Assembly (NCBI GenBank): GCA_902555185.1
Contig: CACDSA010000001.1
Span: forward strand, 1 to 64,000
DNA from: an uncultured Pelagibacteraceae bacterium
GTDB taxonomy: Bacteria > Pseudomonadota > Alphaproteobacteria > Pelagibacterales > Pelagibacteraceae
Direction of reading: 5' to 3'
Length of the DNA: 64,000 bases
Position numbers and translations under genes: made by a program
In this document: in pieces, positions 47,309-56,525 of the stretch
Numbering within the stretch: the first letter of the stretch is position 1
Layout of the letters: every line of letters starts with the position of its first letter
Notes under the pieces: generated by a model
Told to the model about the DNA's origin: nothing
Database searches by the model: none
Seen by the model: only the letters and a program-made list of their open reading frames with translations

Positions 47309-49030
47309 ATGTCAACTGAACAAGAATTAAAGAATAATACAACTCTACAAAAAGAATTCCAAAACTTACTAGAAAAAGACTTTAAGGACAGAAAGCTTAA
47401 AGAAAACGAAATTATCAAAGCTACAATTACTGAAATTACCAAAAACTTTGTAGTTGTTGATTGCAAGGCAAAAATGGAAGGTATGATTCCAATTGAAGAG
47501 TTTAAAAATGACGATGATTTTAAAAAATTAAAAGTAGGATCTCAAATAGACGTCTTCTTAGAAAGAATTGAAAGTTTTAGAGGTGAGATAGTCATTTCTA
47601 GAGATAAAGCTAGAAAAATGCGAGCATGGAAAAAAATGCAAAAGTATTTTGAAACACAAGAAGAGATGACAGGCTACATAACAGGTAAGGTAAAGGGAGG
47701 TTTTATCGCTACTGTTGAGGGTCTACCATGTTTTATGCCTTCTTCCCAGATTGATGTTAGACCTCTAAAAAGGATTGATCATCTCATGAATACTCCAGTA
47801 AAAGTTATTGCTACAAGAATAGACAAAAATAGAGGAAATGTATGTGTATCAAGAAGAGCAGTACTAGAAAAAAGTAAGAATGCTGAAATATCCAAAGCAC
47901 TAAAAAATATTAAAGAAGGCGATATAATTGAAAATGCAATTGTTAAAGCCACAACAGATTGGGGAATTTTTTTAGACATTAATGGGATAGATGCTTTGCT
48001 TCACGTTTCAGACTTAAGTCATGGAAGAGTAAAAAAACCTGCAGATTTAGTTTCAATTGGTCAGAAAATAAAAGTCAAAATTACAAAGATAGATGAAAAA
48101 ACTAATCGTGTATCTGCTTCTGTTAAGGCATTAACAGAAGATCCTTATCAGAATATTGAAAAAAAATATAAAATTGGAGAGATCTATGATGGCACTGTGA
48201 CTAAAATAATGGATTATGGTTGTTTTGTTAAAATTGAAGACGGCATTGAAGGTTTAATTCATAATTCTGAATTAGATTGGTCTAATAAGAATGTTAAACC
48301 TAGTAAGATTCTATCAGTTTCTCAAAAAATCAAATTTAAAATTGTTAGTATTGATAAGGACACAAAAAGAGTTTCTTTATCCTATAAAGCAACATTAGAT
48401 AATCCATGGAATGAACTAAGAGAAAAAATCGGGGAAAAAGTAAAGATCAAAATAAATAATATTACAGATAAAGCTATTTTTGGAGAATTGACGGACTCTA
48501 AAATCTCAGGAATGTTACATTATAAAGAAATTTCTTATGACGAAAACGTTGAAAATCTTAAAAAATTTAAAAAGAACGACACTATCGAGGTAAAAATTCT
48601 AGATGTAAAAGATGATAAAATTAAGTTTTCTAAAAGAGCTCTTGAAAGAGATCCTTTTGATTGGTTTAAAGAAAATAATAAAAAAATTGGGGACGTTATT
48701 ACAACCAGAGTTCACGAGGTTTTAAAAACTGGAGTGAAAGTTTCGATAGACAAAGATAAAAAGCTTATTGTAACAATCCGTAAGGCTGACCTGGCTAAAG
48801 AAACCGCCGACCAAAGAGTTGATATTTTTTCTTCGGGAAATGCTCTAGATGCGAAATTAATTGAGTTAGATTATAAGTTAAGAAAAATTAAATTATCTCC
48901 AAAGGCTGCGCAGCTTGACGAGGAAAAAACGTTAATTCAAAAATTCGGAGAAAATGCCACAAAATCTGGGGCAACTTTAAAAGGTATATTTGAAAAGGCT
49001 ATAGGTAAAAAAAAGAAAAAAGAAAAATAA
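47309..49030 (+). CDS. rpsA: 30S ribosomal protein S1
   Basis: 573 residues with six S1 (OB-fold) repeats, beginning at about 33, 117, 203, 290, 377 and 462. The third and fourth are the most canonical (DWGIFLDINGIDALLHVSDLS and DYGCFVKIEDGIEGLIHNSEL). Binds mRNA at the small subunit. ATG two bases after the cmk stop. Followed directly by ihfB. Confidence 0.96.
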   Translation: MSTEQELKNNTTLQKEFQNLLEKDFKDRKLKENEIIKATITEITKNFVVVDCKAKMEGMIPIEEFKNDDDFKKLKVGSQIDVFLERIESFRGEIVISRDKARKMRAWKKMQKYFETQEEMTGYITGKVKGGFIATVEGLPCFMPSSQIDVRPLKRIDHLMNTPVKVIATRIDKNRGNVCVSRRAVLEKSKNAEISKALKNIKEGDIIENAIVKATTDWGIFLDINGIDALLHVSDLSHGRVKKPADLVSIGQKIKVKITKIDEKTNRVSASVKALTEDPYQNIEKKYKIGEIYDGTVTKIMDYGCFVKIEDGIEGLIHNSELDWSNKNVKPSKILSVSQKIKFKIVSIDKDTKRVSLSYKATLDNPWNELREKIGEKVKIKINNITDKAIFGELTDSKISGMLHYKEISYDENVENLKKFKKNDTIEVKILDVKDDKIKFSKRALERDPFDWFKENNKKIGDVITTRVHEVLKTGVKVSIDKDKKLIVTIRKADLAKETADQRVDIFSSGNALDAKLIELDYKLRKIKLSPKAAQLDEEKTLIQKFGENATKSGATLKGIFEKAIGKKKKKEK

Positions 49031-49312
49031 TTGTCAAGACGAGAGCTCATTAAAAAACTTAGATATAAAAATCCAAAACTTAGTCAATCTGAAATAGAAT
49101 TAGCTCTTGATGTATTTAGTAATAGTATAGAAAAAGCTCTCAAAGAGGGTAAAAATATTGAGTTAAGAGGTTTTGGAACTTTTTTTTTAAAAAAAATTAA
49201 AGAAAAATATAAAGCCAGAAATCCTAAAACTGGTGAATTAATTTATGTTCCTGAGAAAAATAAGATAAGATTTAGAGCAAGTAAAAAACTAAAAGAATTA
49301 ATAAACGAATGA
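49031..49312 (+). CDS. ihfB: Integration host factor subunit beta / HU-family protein
   Basis: 93-residue DNA-bending protein. TTG start immediately after the rpsA stop, as MSRRELIKKL. LRGFGTFFLKKIKEKYKARNPKTGE carries the family core and the RNPKTG arm with its intercalating region. Position after rpsA supports IhfB over HU. Confidence 0.9.
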   Translation: MSRRELIKKLRYKNPKLSQSEIELALDVFSNSIEKALKEGKNIELRGFGTFFLKKIKEKYKARNPKTGELIYVPEKNKIRFRASKKLKELINE

Positions 49313-49980
49313 AAAAACCAAATATCTTTATTGCATGTGATACAACAAGTTTAAAAAAAATTAAATTGATAATCAAGCATTCGCAGATTAAAGAGATTAA
49401 TTTCGGATATAAATTCGGCTTGGAGTTTTTAAACTCTAAAGATGGGAGAAAATTTGTATCTCGTCTTAAAAATAAGATTACTTTTGGAGATTACAAGATT
49501 GCTGATATACCCAACACGTGTGTTTCTGCGATACGAGCAGTTAAAGATTTAAAATTGAATTATATTACAATTCATATTAGTTCAGGTATGAAAGCTCTTA
49601 AAGATGCTAAAAGAGTTTCAGGCAAAACCAAATTAATTGGTGTAACAATACTTACTTCGCTTGATAACAAGTCTTTGAAAGAAATAGGGTTTGATAAAGA
49701 TGTAAAGAAATTGGTGCTTAAGCAAGCAAGGCTTGCAGCAAAAGCAAAATTAGATGCCATTGTATGTAGCCCCCATGAAATAAAAATTGTAAAAAAAGTT
49801 TTTAAAAAAGAAATAATCACTCCAGGCATTAGATTAATTGGACATAGCAAAGGTGATCAAAAAAGAGTGATGACGCCAAGACAGGCTTTTCAAAATGGGG
49901 CAACTGCCCTTGTCATGGGTAGAAGCCTCACAAGTAATATAAAAAAAAATATACAAATATTGATCAAAGAATTAAAATAA
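49309..49980 (+). CDS. pyrF: Orotidine-5'-phosphate decarboxylase
   Basis: Final step of UMP synthesis. 223 residues, TIM barrel: ACDTTS, INFGYKFGLEF, the catalytic Asp-Lys-Asp network GDYKIADIPNT (about 65-75), VTILTSL, VCSPHEI, ITPGIRL and VMGRSLT. ATGA overlap with ihfB. Confidence 0.92.
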   Translation: MKKPNIFIACDTTSLKKIKLIIKHSQIKEINFGYKFGLEFLNSKDGRKFVSRLKNKITFGDYKIADIPNTCVSAIRAVKDLKLNYITIHISSGMKALKDAKRVSGKTKLIGVTILTSLDNKSLKEIGFDKDVKKLVLKQARLAAKAKLDAIVCSPHEIKIVKKVFKKEIITPGIRLIGHSKGDQKRVMTPRQAFQNGATALVMGRSLTSNIKKNIQILIKELK

Positions 49981-49981
49981 C

Positions 49982-50596
49982 ATGAGAGTTAAAGTTTGTG
50001 GTTTACACCCAATCAGAGATGTTCAGCTTTGTATAGATCTAGGAATAAATTTCTTAGGTTTTGTGTTTTATGAAAAATCTCCACGAAACTTAAACCTGGA
50101 AGATGTTAAGAAATTAAAGAACTACGATAAAAAAGATTCATTTTTTACAGCAGTAACCGTAGATCCAACTAATGATTTTATCAAAAGTGTAGTTTTAAAA
50201 AATTTTGATTATATCCAATTACATGGTTCGGAAACTATTGAACGAGTGAGAGAAATTAAATCTATGGGTTTAAAAATAATCAAAGCTATTAAGATAAACA
50301 AAGAGTCGGATATCAATCATTATAAAAAATATAAGCAAGCCGATATTATCTTATTTGATACACCTGGTATGGAAAAGTCTATAGAGTTTCCTGAAAATTT
50401 GATTTCAAAACTTCCCAAAGGTGAAAAATACGCAGTTGCAGGATCAATTTCTCAAAATAATATTGAAAATATTGCGAAATTAGGAGTTACCTTTTGTGAT
50501 TTGTCGAGTAGCTTGGAATTCGATACACAAATAGGATACAAAGATCATCAAAAAATAAAAAGATTTATTAAAAAAGTAAATGAGATTAAAAATTAG
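49982..50596 (+). CDS. trpF: Phosphoribosylanthranilate isomerase
   Basis: Tryptophan synthesis. 204 residues. Catalytic Cys in VKVCGL (6) and the general acid Asp in ILFDTPG (about 124) are present, with FYEKSPRNL and YIQLHGSE. The usual glycine-rich phosphate loops differ: the G-rich stretch after the Asp reads MEKSIEF and the SGGL equivalent reads AGSISQ. It overlaps trpB by 17 bases. Assigned with help of context; the protein is compact and divergent. Confidence 0.85.
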   Translation: MRVKVCGLHPIRDVQLCIDLGINFLGFVFYEKSPRNLNLEDVKKLKNYDKKDSFFTAVTVDPTNDFIKSVVLKNFDYIQLHGSETIERVREIKSMGLKIIKAIKINKESDINHYKKYKQADIILFDTPGMEKSIEFPENLISKLPKGEKYAVAGSISQNNIENIAKLGVTFCDLSSSLEFDTQIGYKDHQKIKRFIKKVNEIKN

Positions 50597-51813
50597 AAAA
50601 GGTATACCGTTAATCGATCAACACGATAAAAACTGTATGTATGGCGGTAAATTTGGTGGAAATTTTATACCTGAAACTTTAAAAAAACCCATAGACGATT
50701 TAACAAAATTATTTACTAAGCTAAGGAAGGATAAAAAATTTCTTAAAGAAAGAGATCATTACTTCAAATCTTATGTAGGTGCTCCCACGCCTTTTATAAA
50801 ATTAGAAAATTTAACAGATAGACTTGGAGGTGCTCAAATTTATGCAAAAGTAGTATCTGAGGCTAATGGTGGGGCACATAAAATTTATAACGCAACGGTA
50901 CATTGTCTAATAGCTCGAAGAGCCGGACTTCGACAGATTGTGGGGGATACCCGGCGCAGGATATGCAGGCAAAATGCTTTCAATGGCAGCTAAAAAATTT
51001 GGTCTTAAATGTAAAATTTTTATGGGTGCTAAAGATATCAAAAGACAAAGACCTAACGTTGAAGCTATCAAAAAAAATGGTGCAAAAATAGTTCCTGTTA
51101 CTACTGGAAGTCAAACACTAGTTGATGCTGTGAGTGAATGTATGAGATATTGGGTTTCAAATTGTGACACTGCACATATGTGTGTAGGTTCAACAGTAGG
51201 TCCTAACATATTTATTAAAATTTGTGCATGGAGTACAGCTCAAATTTCAAGAGAATTAATTAAGCAAGTTAAAGAGGAATTTGGAAGAATTCCTGATAAA
51301 TTAAAATTAATTAATTGTGTGGGAGGTGGAAGTTCTGCGGCTGGTTTCTGGAATGAATTTATGGATACTAATGCTGAGTTTATTGGAGTAGAGGCTGGTG
51401 GCCCTAAAAATAGTAATTTACATGCAGCTCCACTTACTAATGGATCTAAAATAGGAATTCTTCATGGAGCTGCCCAGTATGTAATACAAGATAAAGAAGG
51501 TCAAATAGGTTCAACTGAATCAATATCTGCAGGTCTTGATTACCCTGGAATTTCTCCTCTTCATTGTTTTCTCAAAGATGCGAAAAGAGCTAAATATACA
51601 TCTGCAAGTGATGAAGAAGCTCTTAAAGCTTATCAATTAGTTTCGAAACTTGAAAATATTTCTCCTTCACTTGAGCCTTCACATGCTTTTGCTGAAGCAA
51701 TTAAATTAGCTCCTAAATTAAAATCATCCGAAGTTATTATTGTAAATTCCTGCGGCGATAGTCTTAAAGATAAAGATATTATTCAACGAAAATTAGGGTC
51801 TTACGCAAGATGA
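50580..51813 (+). pseudogene. trpB: Tryptophan synthase beta subunit, frameshifted and divergent
   Basis: Two overlapping frames form one TrpB. Frame 1 (from ATG at 50580) ends at 50993 and frame 2 runs to 51813. Removing one C from the CCC at 50950-50952 joins them to read VGDTGAGYAGKM, homologous to the usual AETGAGQHGVA. The PLP lysine (GAHKI) and the GGGSS, SAGLDYP and LEPSHA motifs survive. The catalytic Glu of ETGAGQHG is Asp, and the Q-H of the carboxylate loop are Y-A. The downstream frame is otherwise intact. Sequencing error, recent mutation and decay are all possible. Confidence 0.88.
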
Positions 51814-52610
51814 AATCAAAAATAGTTCTTGCCTTTAATAAATGTAAAAAACTGAGAAGACCTGCCTTAATTACTTACACAGTTGCTGGAGATAACACTA
51901 AAAATAATTCTCTCAAAATTTTAAATAAAATATCTAAATACGCAGATATTCTTGAGCTTGGATTTCCGCATAATACACCCATAGCTGATGGTGGGCAAAT
52001 ACAAGGTAGTTCACACCGAGCTTTAAAAAATGGAATAAAATTAAAAGATGTTTTTCAAATTGTTAAAAAATTTAAAAAAAATAATCCTGATAAACCTATT
52101 ATTTTAATGGGATATTTTAATTTAATCTATCAAAACGGTGAAGATAACTTTTTAAAAAGTTGTAAAATATCAGGAGTGGATGGATTAATTATAGTTGATC
52201 TTCCATACCCTGAAAATAAAAATTTCGCTAATAAGTGCAAAAGAAAATCAATAAATTTCATACAACTTTTATCCCCAACTACGTCTAAAGATAGAATGAA
52301 AAAAATTATCAAAGACTCACACGATATGATTTACTACATATCAATGTTATCAACTACTGGGGGGAAATTAAAAGTTTCACCAAAAAAAATTATTCAAAAC
52401 TATAATGCAATAAAAAAAATCAATCCTAAAAAAAACCTTGTGATTGGATTCGGAATTACTGATAAAACTATTTCCTCCTTAAAATCAGCAAATGGACTAG
52501 TTTTAGGAAGTTATCTATGTAAAACAATAACAAATTCACTCAAAATGAGACAAAATCCTGTCACAAAGTTAGATCAAGTAATGTATAATCTGAAGAAAAA
52601 AATTTTATGA
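51810..52610 (+). CDS. trpA: Tryptophan synthase alpha subunit
   Basis: Cleaves indole-3-glycerol phosphate. 266 residues, TIM barrel. Catalytic Glu (LELGFP, about 49) and Asp (PIADGG, about 60) are retained. Other motifs differ from the common form: PHNTP for PFSDP, and ISMLSTTGGK for VSVTGVTGAR. GFGITDK and LVLGSYL are present. ATGA overlap with trpB, with accD following by another ATGA. Confidence 0.9.
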   Translation: MKSKIVLAFNKCKKLRRPALITYTVAGDNTKNNSLKILNKISKYADILELGFPHNTPIADGGQIQGSSHRALKNGIKLKDVFQIVKKFKKNNPDKPIILMGYFNLIYQNGEDNFLKSCKISGVDGLIIVDLPYPENKNFANKCKRKSINFIQLLSPTTSKDRMKKIIKDSHDMIYYISMLSTTGGKLKVSPKKIIQNYNAIKKINPKKNLVIGFGITDKTISSLKSANGLVLGSYLCKTITNSLKMRQNPVTKLDQVMYNLKKKIL

Positions 52611-53521
52611 ATTGGATAACAAAATTTATTAAACCTAAAATAAAATCCCTTTTTGAAAAAAAATCTTCTAAAGTTGAGGAGAATCTTTGGACTACATGTA
52701 GCTGTAAAAACTTAATTTACAAGGAGGATATGTATACAAATCTTATGGTTTGTCCAAAATGTGGGGCACATCATAAATTGACCTGCATGGATAGGTTTAA
52801 TATTTTTTTTGATAATAAAAACTTTGAAATAATTGAAACGCCTCTTCCTAAAGATGATCCTTTAGGATTTGAAGATAAAAAAAAATATACTGAGCGTTTA
52901 AAAACTGCAAGAAAGCTAACCGGACAAGATGATGCTGTATTAATTGCAGTGGGTAGAGTTCAAGGACTAGATGTAATTGTTGGCGCTCAAGATTTCAGAT
53001 TTATTGGAGGCTCTCTAGGTGCAGCAAGTGGTGAAGCATTTATAGCGGGAGCACAAAAGGCTTTGGAAAAAAATATCCCTTATATTTTTTTTAGTAGCTC
53101 TGGTGGAGCTCGTATGATGGAGTCAATGATAAGCTTGTCACAAATGAGTCGAACTTCACTGGCAGTACATGAACTAAGAAAAAAAAATATTCCATTCGTC
53201 TCTGTATGTTGTATGCCAACAACAGGTGGAGTTACAGCCAGCTATGCTATGCTAGGTGACTTTATAATTTCGGAACCAGGTGCAACTATTGGTTTTGCGG
53301 GTCGCAGAGTTATTCAAGATACAGTAAGAGAAACTTTACCAGACGATTTTCAAACCTCAGAATGGGCTCGAGATGTAGGACAAATAGATTTGGTAGTTGA
53401 GAGACAATATTTAAATTCAACTATTTCTACTTTACTAAAAGTTTTATTGAAAAAGGCAGAAGCTCAATCTAAACAAGAGTCTAATGTCACAATCGATAAA
53501 TCTATACAAACAGCTAGCTAA
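52607..53521 (+). CDS. accD: Acetyl-CoA carboxylase carboxyltransferase subunit beta
   Basis: 304 residues. N-terminal zinc ribbon WTTCSCKN...VCPKCGAHHKL, in which the first Cys pair is C-x-C rather than the usual C-x2-C, then a crotonase-like core with GLDVIVGAQDFRFIGGSLGAASGEAF, FSSSGGARMMESM, TTGGVTASYAMLGD and EPGATIGFAGRRVIQ. Partner AccA is at 16375. ATGA overlap with trpA and 38-base overlap with folC. Confidence 0.95.
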   Translation: MNWITKFIKPKIKSLFEKKSSKVEENLWTTCSCKNLIYKEDMYTNLMVCPKCGAHHKLTCMDRFNIFFDNKNFEIIETPLPKDDPLGFEDKKKYTERLKTARKLTGQDDAVLIAVGRVQGLDVIVGAQDFRFIGGSLGAASGEAFIAGAQKALEKNIPYIFFSSSGGARMMESMISLSQMSRTSLAVHELRKKNIPFVSVCCMPTTGGVTASYAMLGDFIISEPGATIGFAGRRVIQDTVRETLPDDFQTSEWARDVGQIDLVVERQYLNSTISTLLKVLLKKAEAQSKQESNVTIDKSIQTAS

Positions 53522-54746
53522 TCATAAGCTTTTTAATAAATCTGTAATTTTTGGCCTTAAGAGAATAAAGCAAGCGCTTAATTTGTTAGGACATCCAGAA
53601 AGAAAACTTAAAAATGTAATTTCGGTCATAGGTGAGTCAGGAAAATTTTCCACATTATTTACTTTGAAGTCATTTATTGAAGCAAATAATCAAAAAGTGA
53701 CTGCTCATATTTCCCCTTCACTGCGAGACATAAGTGAAAGATTTTACATGGGTAATAAATACTTGACCCATTCAGAAATTAAAAAAACTATAAAGCAGAT
53801 AGAAAAATTAAATATTCCTCTAACAGTTTTTGAGTGTCTTACGTTGGTTTACGTTATTAATGCTTCAAAAATAAACGCCGATTACAATATACAAGAAACT
53901 GGAGCTCTCTGGAGGTTAGACTCAAATAATATCAATGACTTTCCGAAAATTCAGATTTGTACAAATATCAATAAACAACATTTAAATTTTTTAAAAAGAA
54001 AAACTTTAGATGAAGTAATTAAAGAAGATGTGGGGTTTCTAAGTAATTTTACAAATATTTATATAGGTAAACAATCACCATATGTTTTAAGAAAAATTAA
54101 GATGCAATTAAAAAATAATACAAGTAAAATTATTTACCCAAGCTCTTGGAAATTAATTAAAAAAGGTAAACAGTATTACTATCAAGATAGAAAATTTAAA
54201 ATAAAGCTTAATACCAAAAATGTTCATTCTAAAGGAATGTTTGAAAATGTTTGTCTAGCCATTAAGGTAGCTCTTGATCTTAATATAGATAAGAGAACTA
54301 TTCAAAAGGCCTTACCTTTGCTCTCTTTTGAGGGACGTTTTCAATACCTTAGTAAAGGCAAAATTAAAAATAAACTGAATAGAAATGAAATCATCATGAT
54401 TGACGGCGCACATGCTATTGCTGATGCACGAAACCTTGCAAAATATTTAAAAAATATAAAAATTCCTAAATATGGAATTTGGGCTATGACTAAAAACAAA
54501 GACCCAGATTTATTTATCAAAAAACTGAAAGGAGCATTTAAAAAAATTGTTACGATGCCCATCGAAAATGAGTTCAACTCTGTCTCGGCAAATGAACTTT
54601 ATAAAGTAGCAGTTAAAAATAAATTACTAGTAGAAAAAAGTAATAATTTCACAGAAGCATTAAAAAAAATAAGTAGTAAAGAAAAAAAACTAATTGTTTG
54701 TTTTGGTAGCCTTTATAACTGTGGAAATATTTTAAATAAAAATTAA
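53484..54746 (+). CDS. folC: Folylpolyglutamate/dihydrofolate synthase-like Mur ligase
   Basis: 420 residues, Mur-ligase type. LGHPERKLKNVISVIGESGKFSTL is the P-loop, with GESGKFS where GTNGKGS is expected. FERF/SRFYMGNKYL, the NINKQHLNFL (His) element, EGRFQYL and IDGAHAIADARNL follow. It overlaps accD by 38 bases, the only ATG choice. The normal FolC KAGI carbamylation region reads EDVGFLS. Assigned from accD-folC context plus motifs; activity less certain than usual. Confidence 0.82.
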   Translation: MSQSINLYKQLANHKLFNKSVIFGLKRIKQALNLLGHPERKLKNVISVIGESGKFSTLFTLKSFIEANNQKVTAHISPSLRDISERFYMGNKYLTHSEIKKTIKQIEKLNIPLTVFECLTLVYVINASKINADYNIQETGALWRLDSNNINDFPKIQICTNINKQHLNFLKRKTLDEVIKEDVGFLSNFTNIYIGKQSPYVLRKIKMQLKNNTSKIIYPSSWKLIKKGKQYYYQDRKFKIKLNTKNVHSKGMFENVCLAIKVALDLNIDKRTIQKALPLLSFEGRFQYLSKGKIKNKLNRNEIIMIDGAHAIADARNLAKYLKNIKIPKYGIWAMTKNKDPDLFIKKLKGAFKKIVTMPIENEFNSVSANELYKVAVKNKLLVEKSNNFTEALKKISSKEKKLIVCFGSLYNCGNILNKN

Positions 54747-55060
54747 ATATGAGGTTTAATAAATTCTAGCATATCTTTTTCGCTTGAAGCACCAACTTTC
54801 GTTCCTAAAAGTTTTCCCTCTTTAAATAAAAGAATTGTTGGCACACCTCTCACTGAATATTTAGTTGGCTCATTAGGCTGACTTTCAATGTCATGATAAT
54901 AACAATCAATTTTATCTGACATGTCATTTGAAATTTTTTCTATTATCGGTTTAAGCTGCTGACATGGCGAACACCATGAAGCTGAAAATTGTATCAATGA
55001 AAGTTTGCTCCCACCTATTTGATCACCAAATTTTTCGTCAGTAGAATCTTTAAATGCCAT
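54743..55060 (-). CDS. trxA: Thioredoxin
   Basis: 105 residues, thioredoxin fold with active site SASWCSPCQQLKPI (WCSPC instead of the usual WCGPC), RGVPTILLFKEGK (cis-Pro) and a C-terminal helix. Cytosolic disulfide reductase. Convergent with folC, 4-base overlap; upstream is the exonuclease I gene after a 34-base gap. Confidence 0.93.
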   Translation of the reverse strand: MAFKDSTDEKFGDQIGGSKLSLIQFSASWCSPCQQLKPIIEKISNDMSDKIDCYYHDIESQPNEPTKYSVRGVPTILLFKEGKLLGTKVGASSEKDMLEFIKPHI

Positions 55061-55094
55061 AACCTTTAAATAAGTGTTTTTGAATTTTTGTCAA

Positions 55095-56516
55095 CTACGC
55101 AGATGAATAAAATTTTTCTAAATCTTCAACGTACGCGTTAATATCATCTAATATTTTTAGTTTTTCTGGTTGGTTTTCTTTTTCAAATTTGGCTCTTAAA
55201 GTGTCTATCTCTGAATAAGTTCTAGGTATTGTATTCCAGTTTTCATTATTAGTGCTTAAAAGTTTTTTTGAGATGTCTTTATGAATTAAATTAAAGTCAG
55301 ATTTAGATAAAATCTCAGGTTTTTCCATGTAAAGAAGTTTTTTTCCAAAGTATTGTAACCTCTCATCTTTAAATTTAGAGATAACCTGAAGTTTTTTATT
55401 CCAATCAACACTATGAAACTCTGGCATTATCTTATTATCCTCTATTGAGGTAAATTTAACGTAAATACTTTCCTCATTGTATAAATCCTCTTGTGATTTT
55501 GTTTGTTCTTTTTCATCAATTTCAGATCGTTTAACTGAAGTGATTTTTTCCGCAAAACCTTTGTTATCTTTTATCATTTTAGCTCTTTCCTCTAATTTTT
55601 TTATTCCAATAAGTTTGTACTCATCAAATTGATTTCCATACGAAGGATTCATGATAACTGGATGTTTATTGTGTCTAACAGTTCTAATAAATTTTGGCTG
55701 CTTTTTCATCGCTGCGGTTAATTCTGATATTGGCATGTCTAAATAAGGAGAAGGATCATGTCTTAAATCAAAACATAATGGCCATTGATATTGAGGATGC
55801 TGACAAATAAATGTTTGAACATATGGTCTGCTTCTTCCATAAAAATATTCATTCGTACAAAAAAGTAATTCTTTTTTTATTAGCTCTAAAGACTGATTTT
55901 TATCCATAGTTAACATGCTTGCTTTCCAAACATTTGGAGCTTTTTTTGAAATTAATTTTGCTATTCCAATAGTTGCTATCACATCGCCAATTGCGCTATG
56001 TGCATCTCCATGTTCAATTCCGTTCAAAGGTGCCATTTGATCTAATTTGTAAACATCATTTCCTTTTTCATTTACAGAATTTTTAAGTGTATTTGGGTAA
56101 TATAAGTTAGCGGCTCTTGCTAAACTTAAGATGTCTCCTCTAGTATTTCCGTTTGTGCTAGTAATGTAAGGATATTCCAATGTTTGAAATAAAGTGCACC
56201 TTAAAAATTCCTCATCAAACTCAATACTATTGAACCCAATATAAGTAGCCTTGCCCCATCTTTTAAGTGTTTCAACAAACTGCCTAATCATTTCATAATG
56301 AGAGAGGTTGGATTTTTTAAGCATCGAGGGTGAGGTCTTATTCACGATTAGCGCCATGGCTTCTGGAATTATTCCAGGACTTAATCTACACCTAGCATCA
56401 AAACGATCTAGTTCATCTAAATTGTCATTAGTTAATACAGCACCAATTTGAATTATTTGGCCCCAATACTTGTTAGATGAACTGGTCTCAAAATCGTAAA
56501 AGACAAAGTTAGACAT
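55095..56516 (-). CDS. sbcB: Exodeoxyribonuclease I
   Basis: 3'-5' single-stranded DNA exonuclease. 473 residues: DEDDh motifs FYDFETSSSNKYWGQIIQIGAV (residues 5-26), GFNSIEFDEEFLRCTLF, and HGDAHSAIGDVIATIGIAKL with its His. It is the last gene of the operon with rmuC, 9 bases downstream. Typical length of ExoI. It acts in recombination and mismatch repair, and in degrading single-stranded ends. Confidence 0.93.
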   Translation of the reverse strand: MSNFVFYDFETSSSNKYWGQIIQIGAVLTNDNLDELDRFDARCRLSPGIIPEAMALIVNKTSPSMLKKSNLSHYEMIRQFVETLKRWGKATYIGFNSIEFDEEFLRCTLFQTLEYPYITSTNGNTRGDILSLARAANLYYPNTLKNSVNEKGNDVYKLDQMAPLNGIEHGDAHSAIGDVIATIGIAKLISKKAPNVWKASMLTMDKNQSLELIKKELLFCTNEYFYGRSRPYVQTFICQHPQYQWPLCFDLRHDPSPYLDMPISELTAAMKKQPKFIRTVRHNKHPVIMNPSYGNQFDEYKLIGIKKLEERAKMIKDNKGFAEKITSVKRSEIDEKEQTKSQEDLYNEESIYVKFTSIEDNKIMPEFHSVDWNKKLQVISKFKDERLQYFGKKLLYMEKPEILSKSDFNLIHKDISKKLLSTNNENWNTIPRTYSEIDTLRAKFEKENQPEKLKILDDINAYVEDLEKFYSSA

Positions 56517-56525
56517 AATTTATGT

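Noticed and set aside
50938..50993. Programmed ribosomal frameshift in trpB
   Set aside because: The CCC site is not a slippery heptamer and no stimulator is evident; an indel explains it better.
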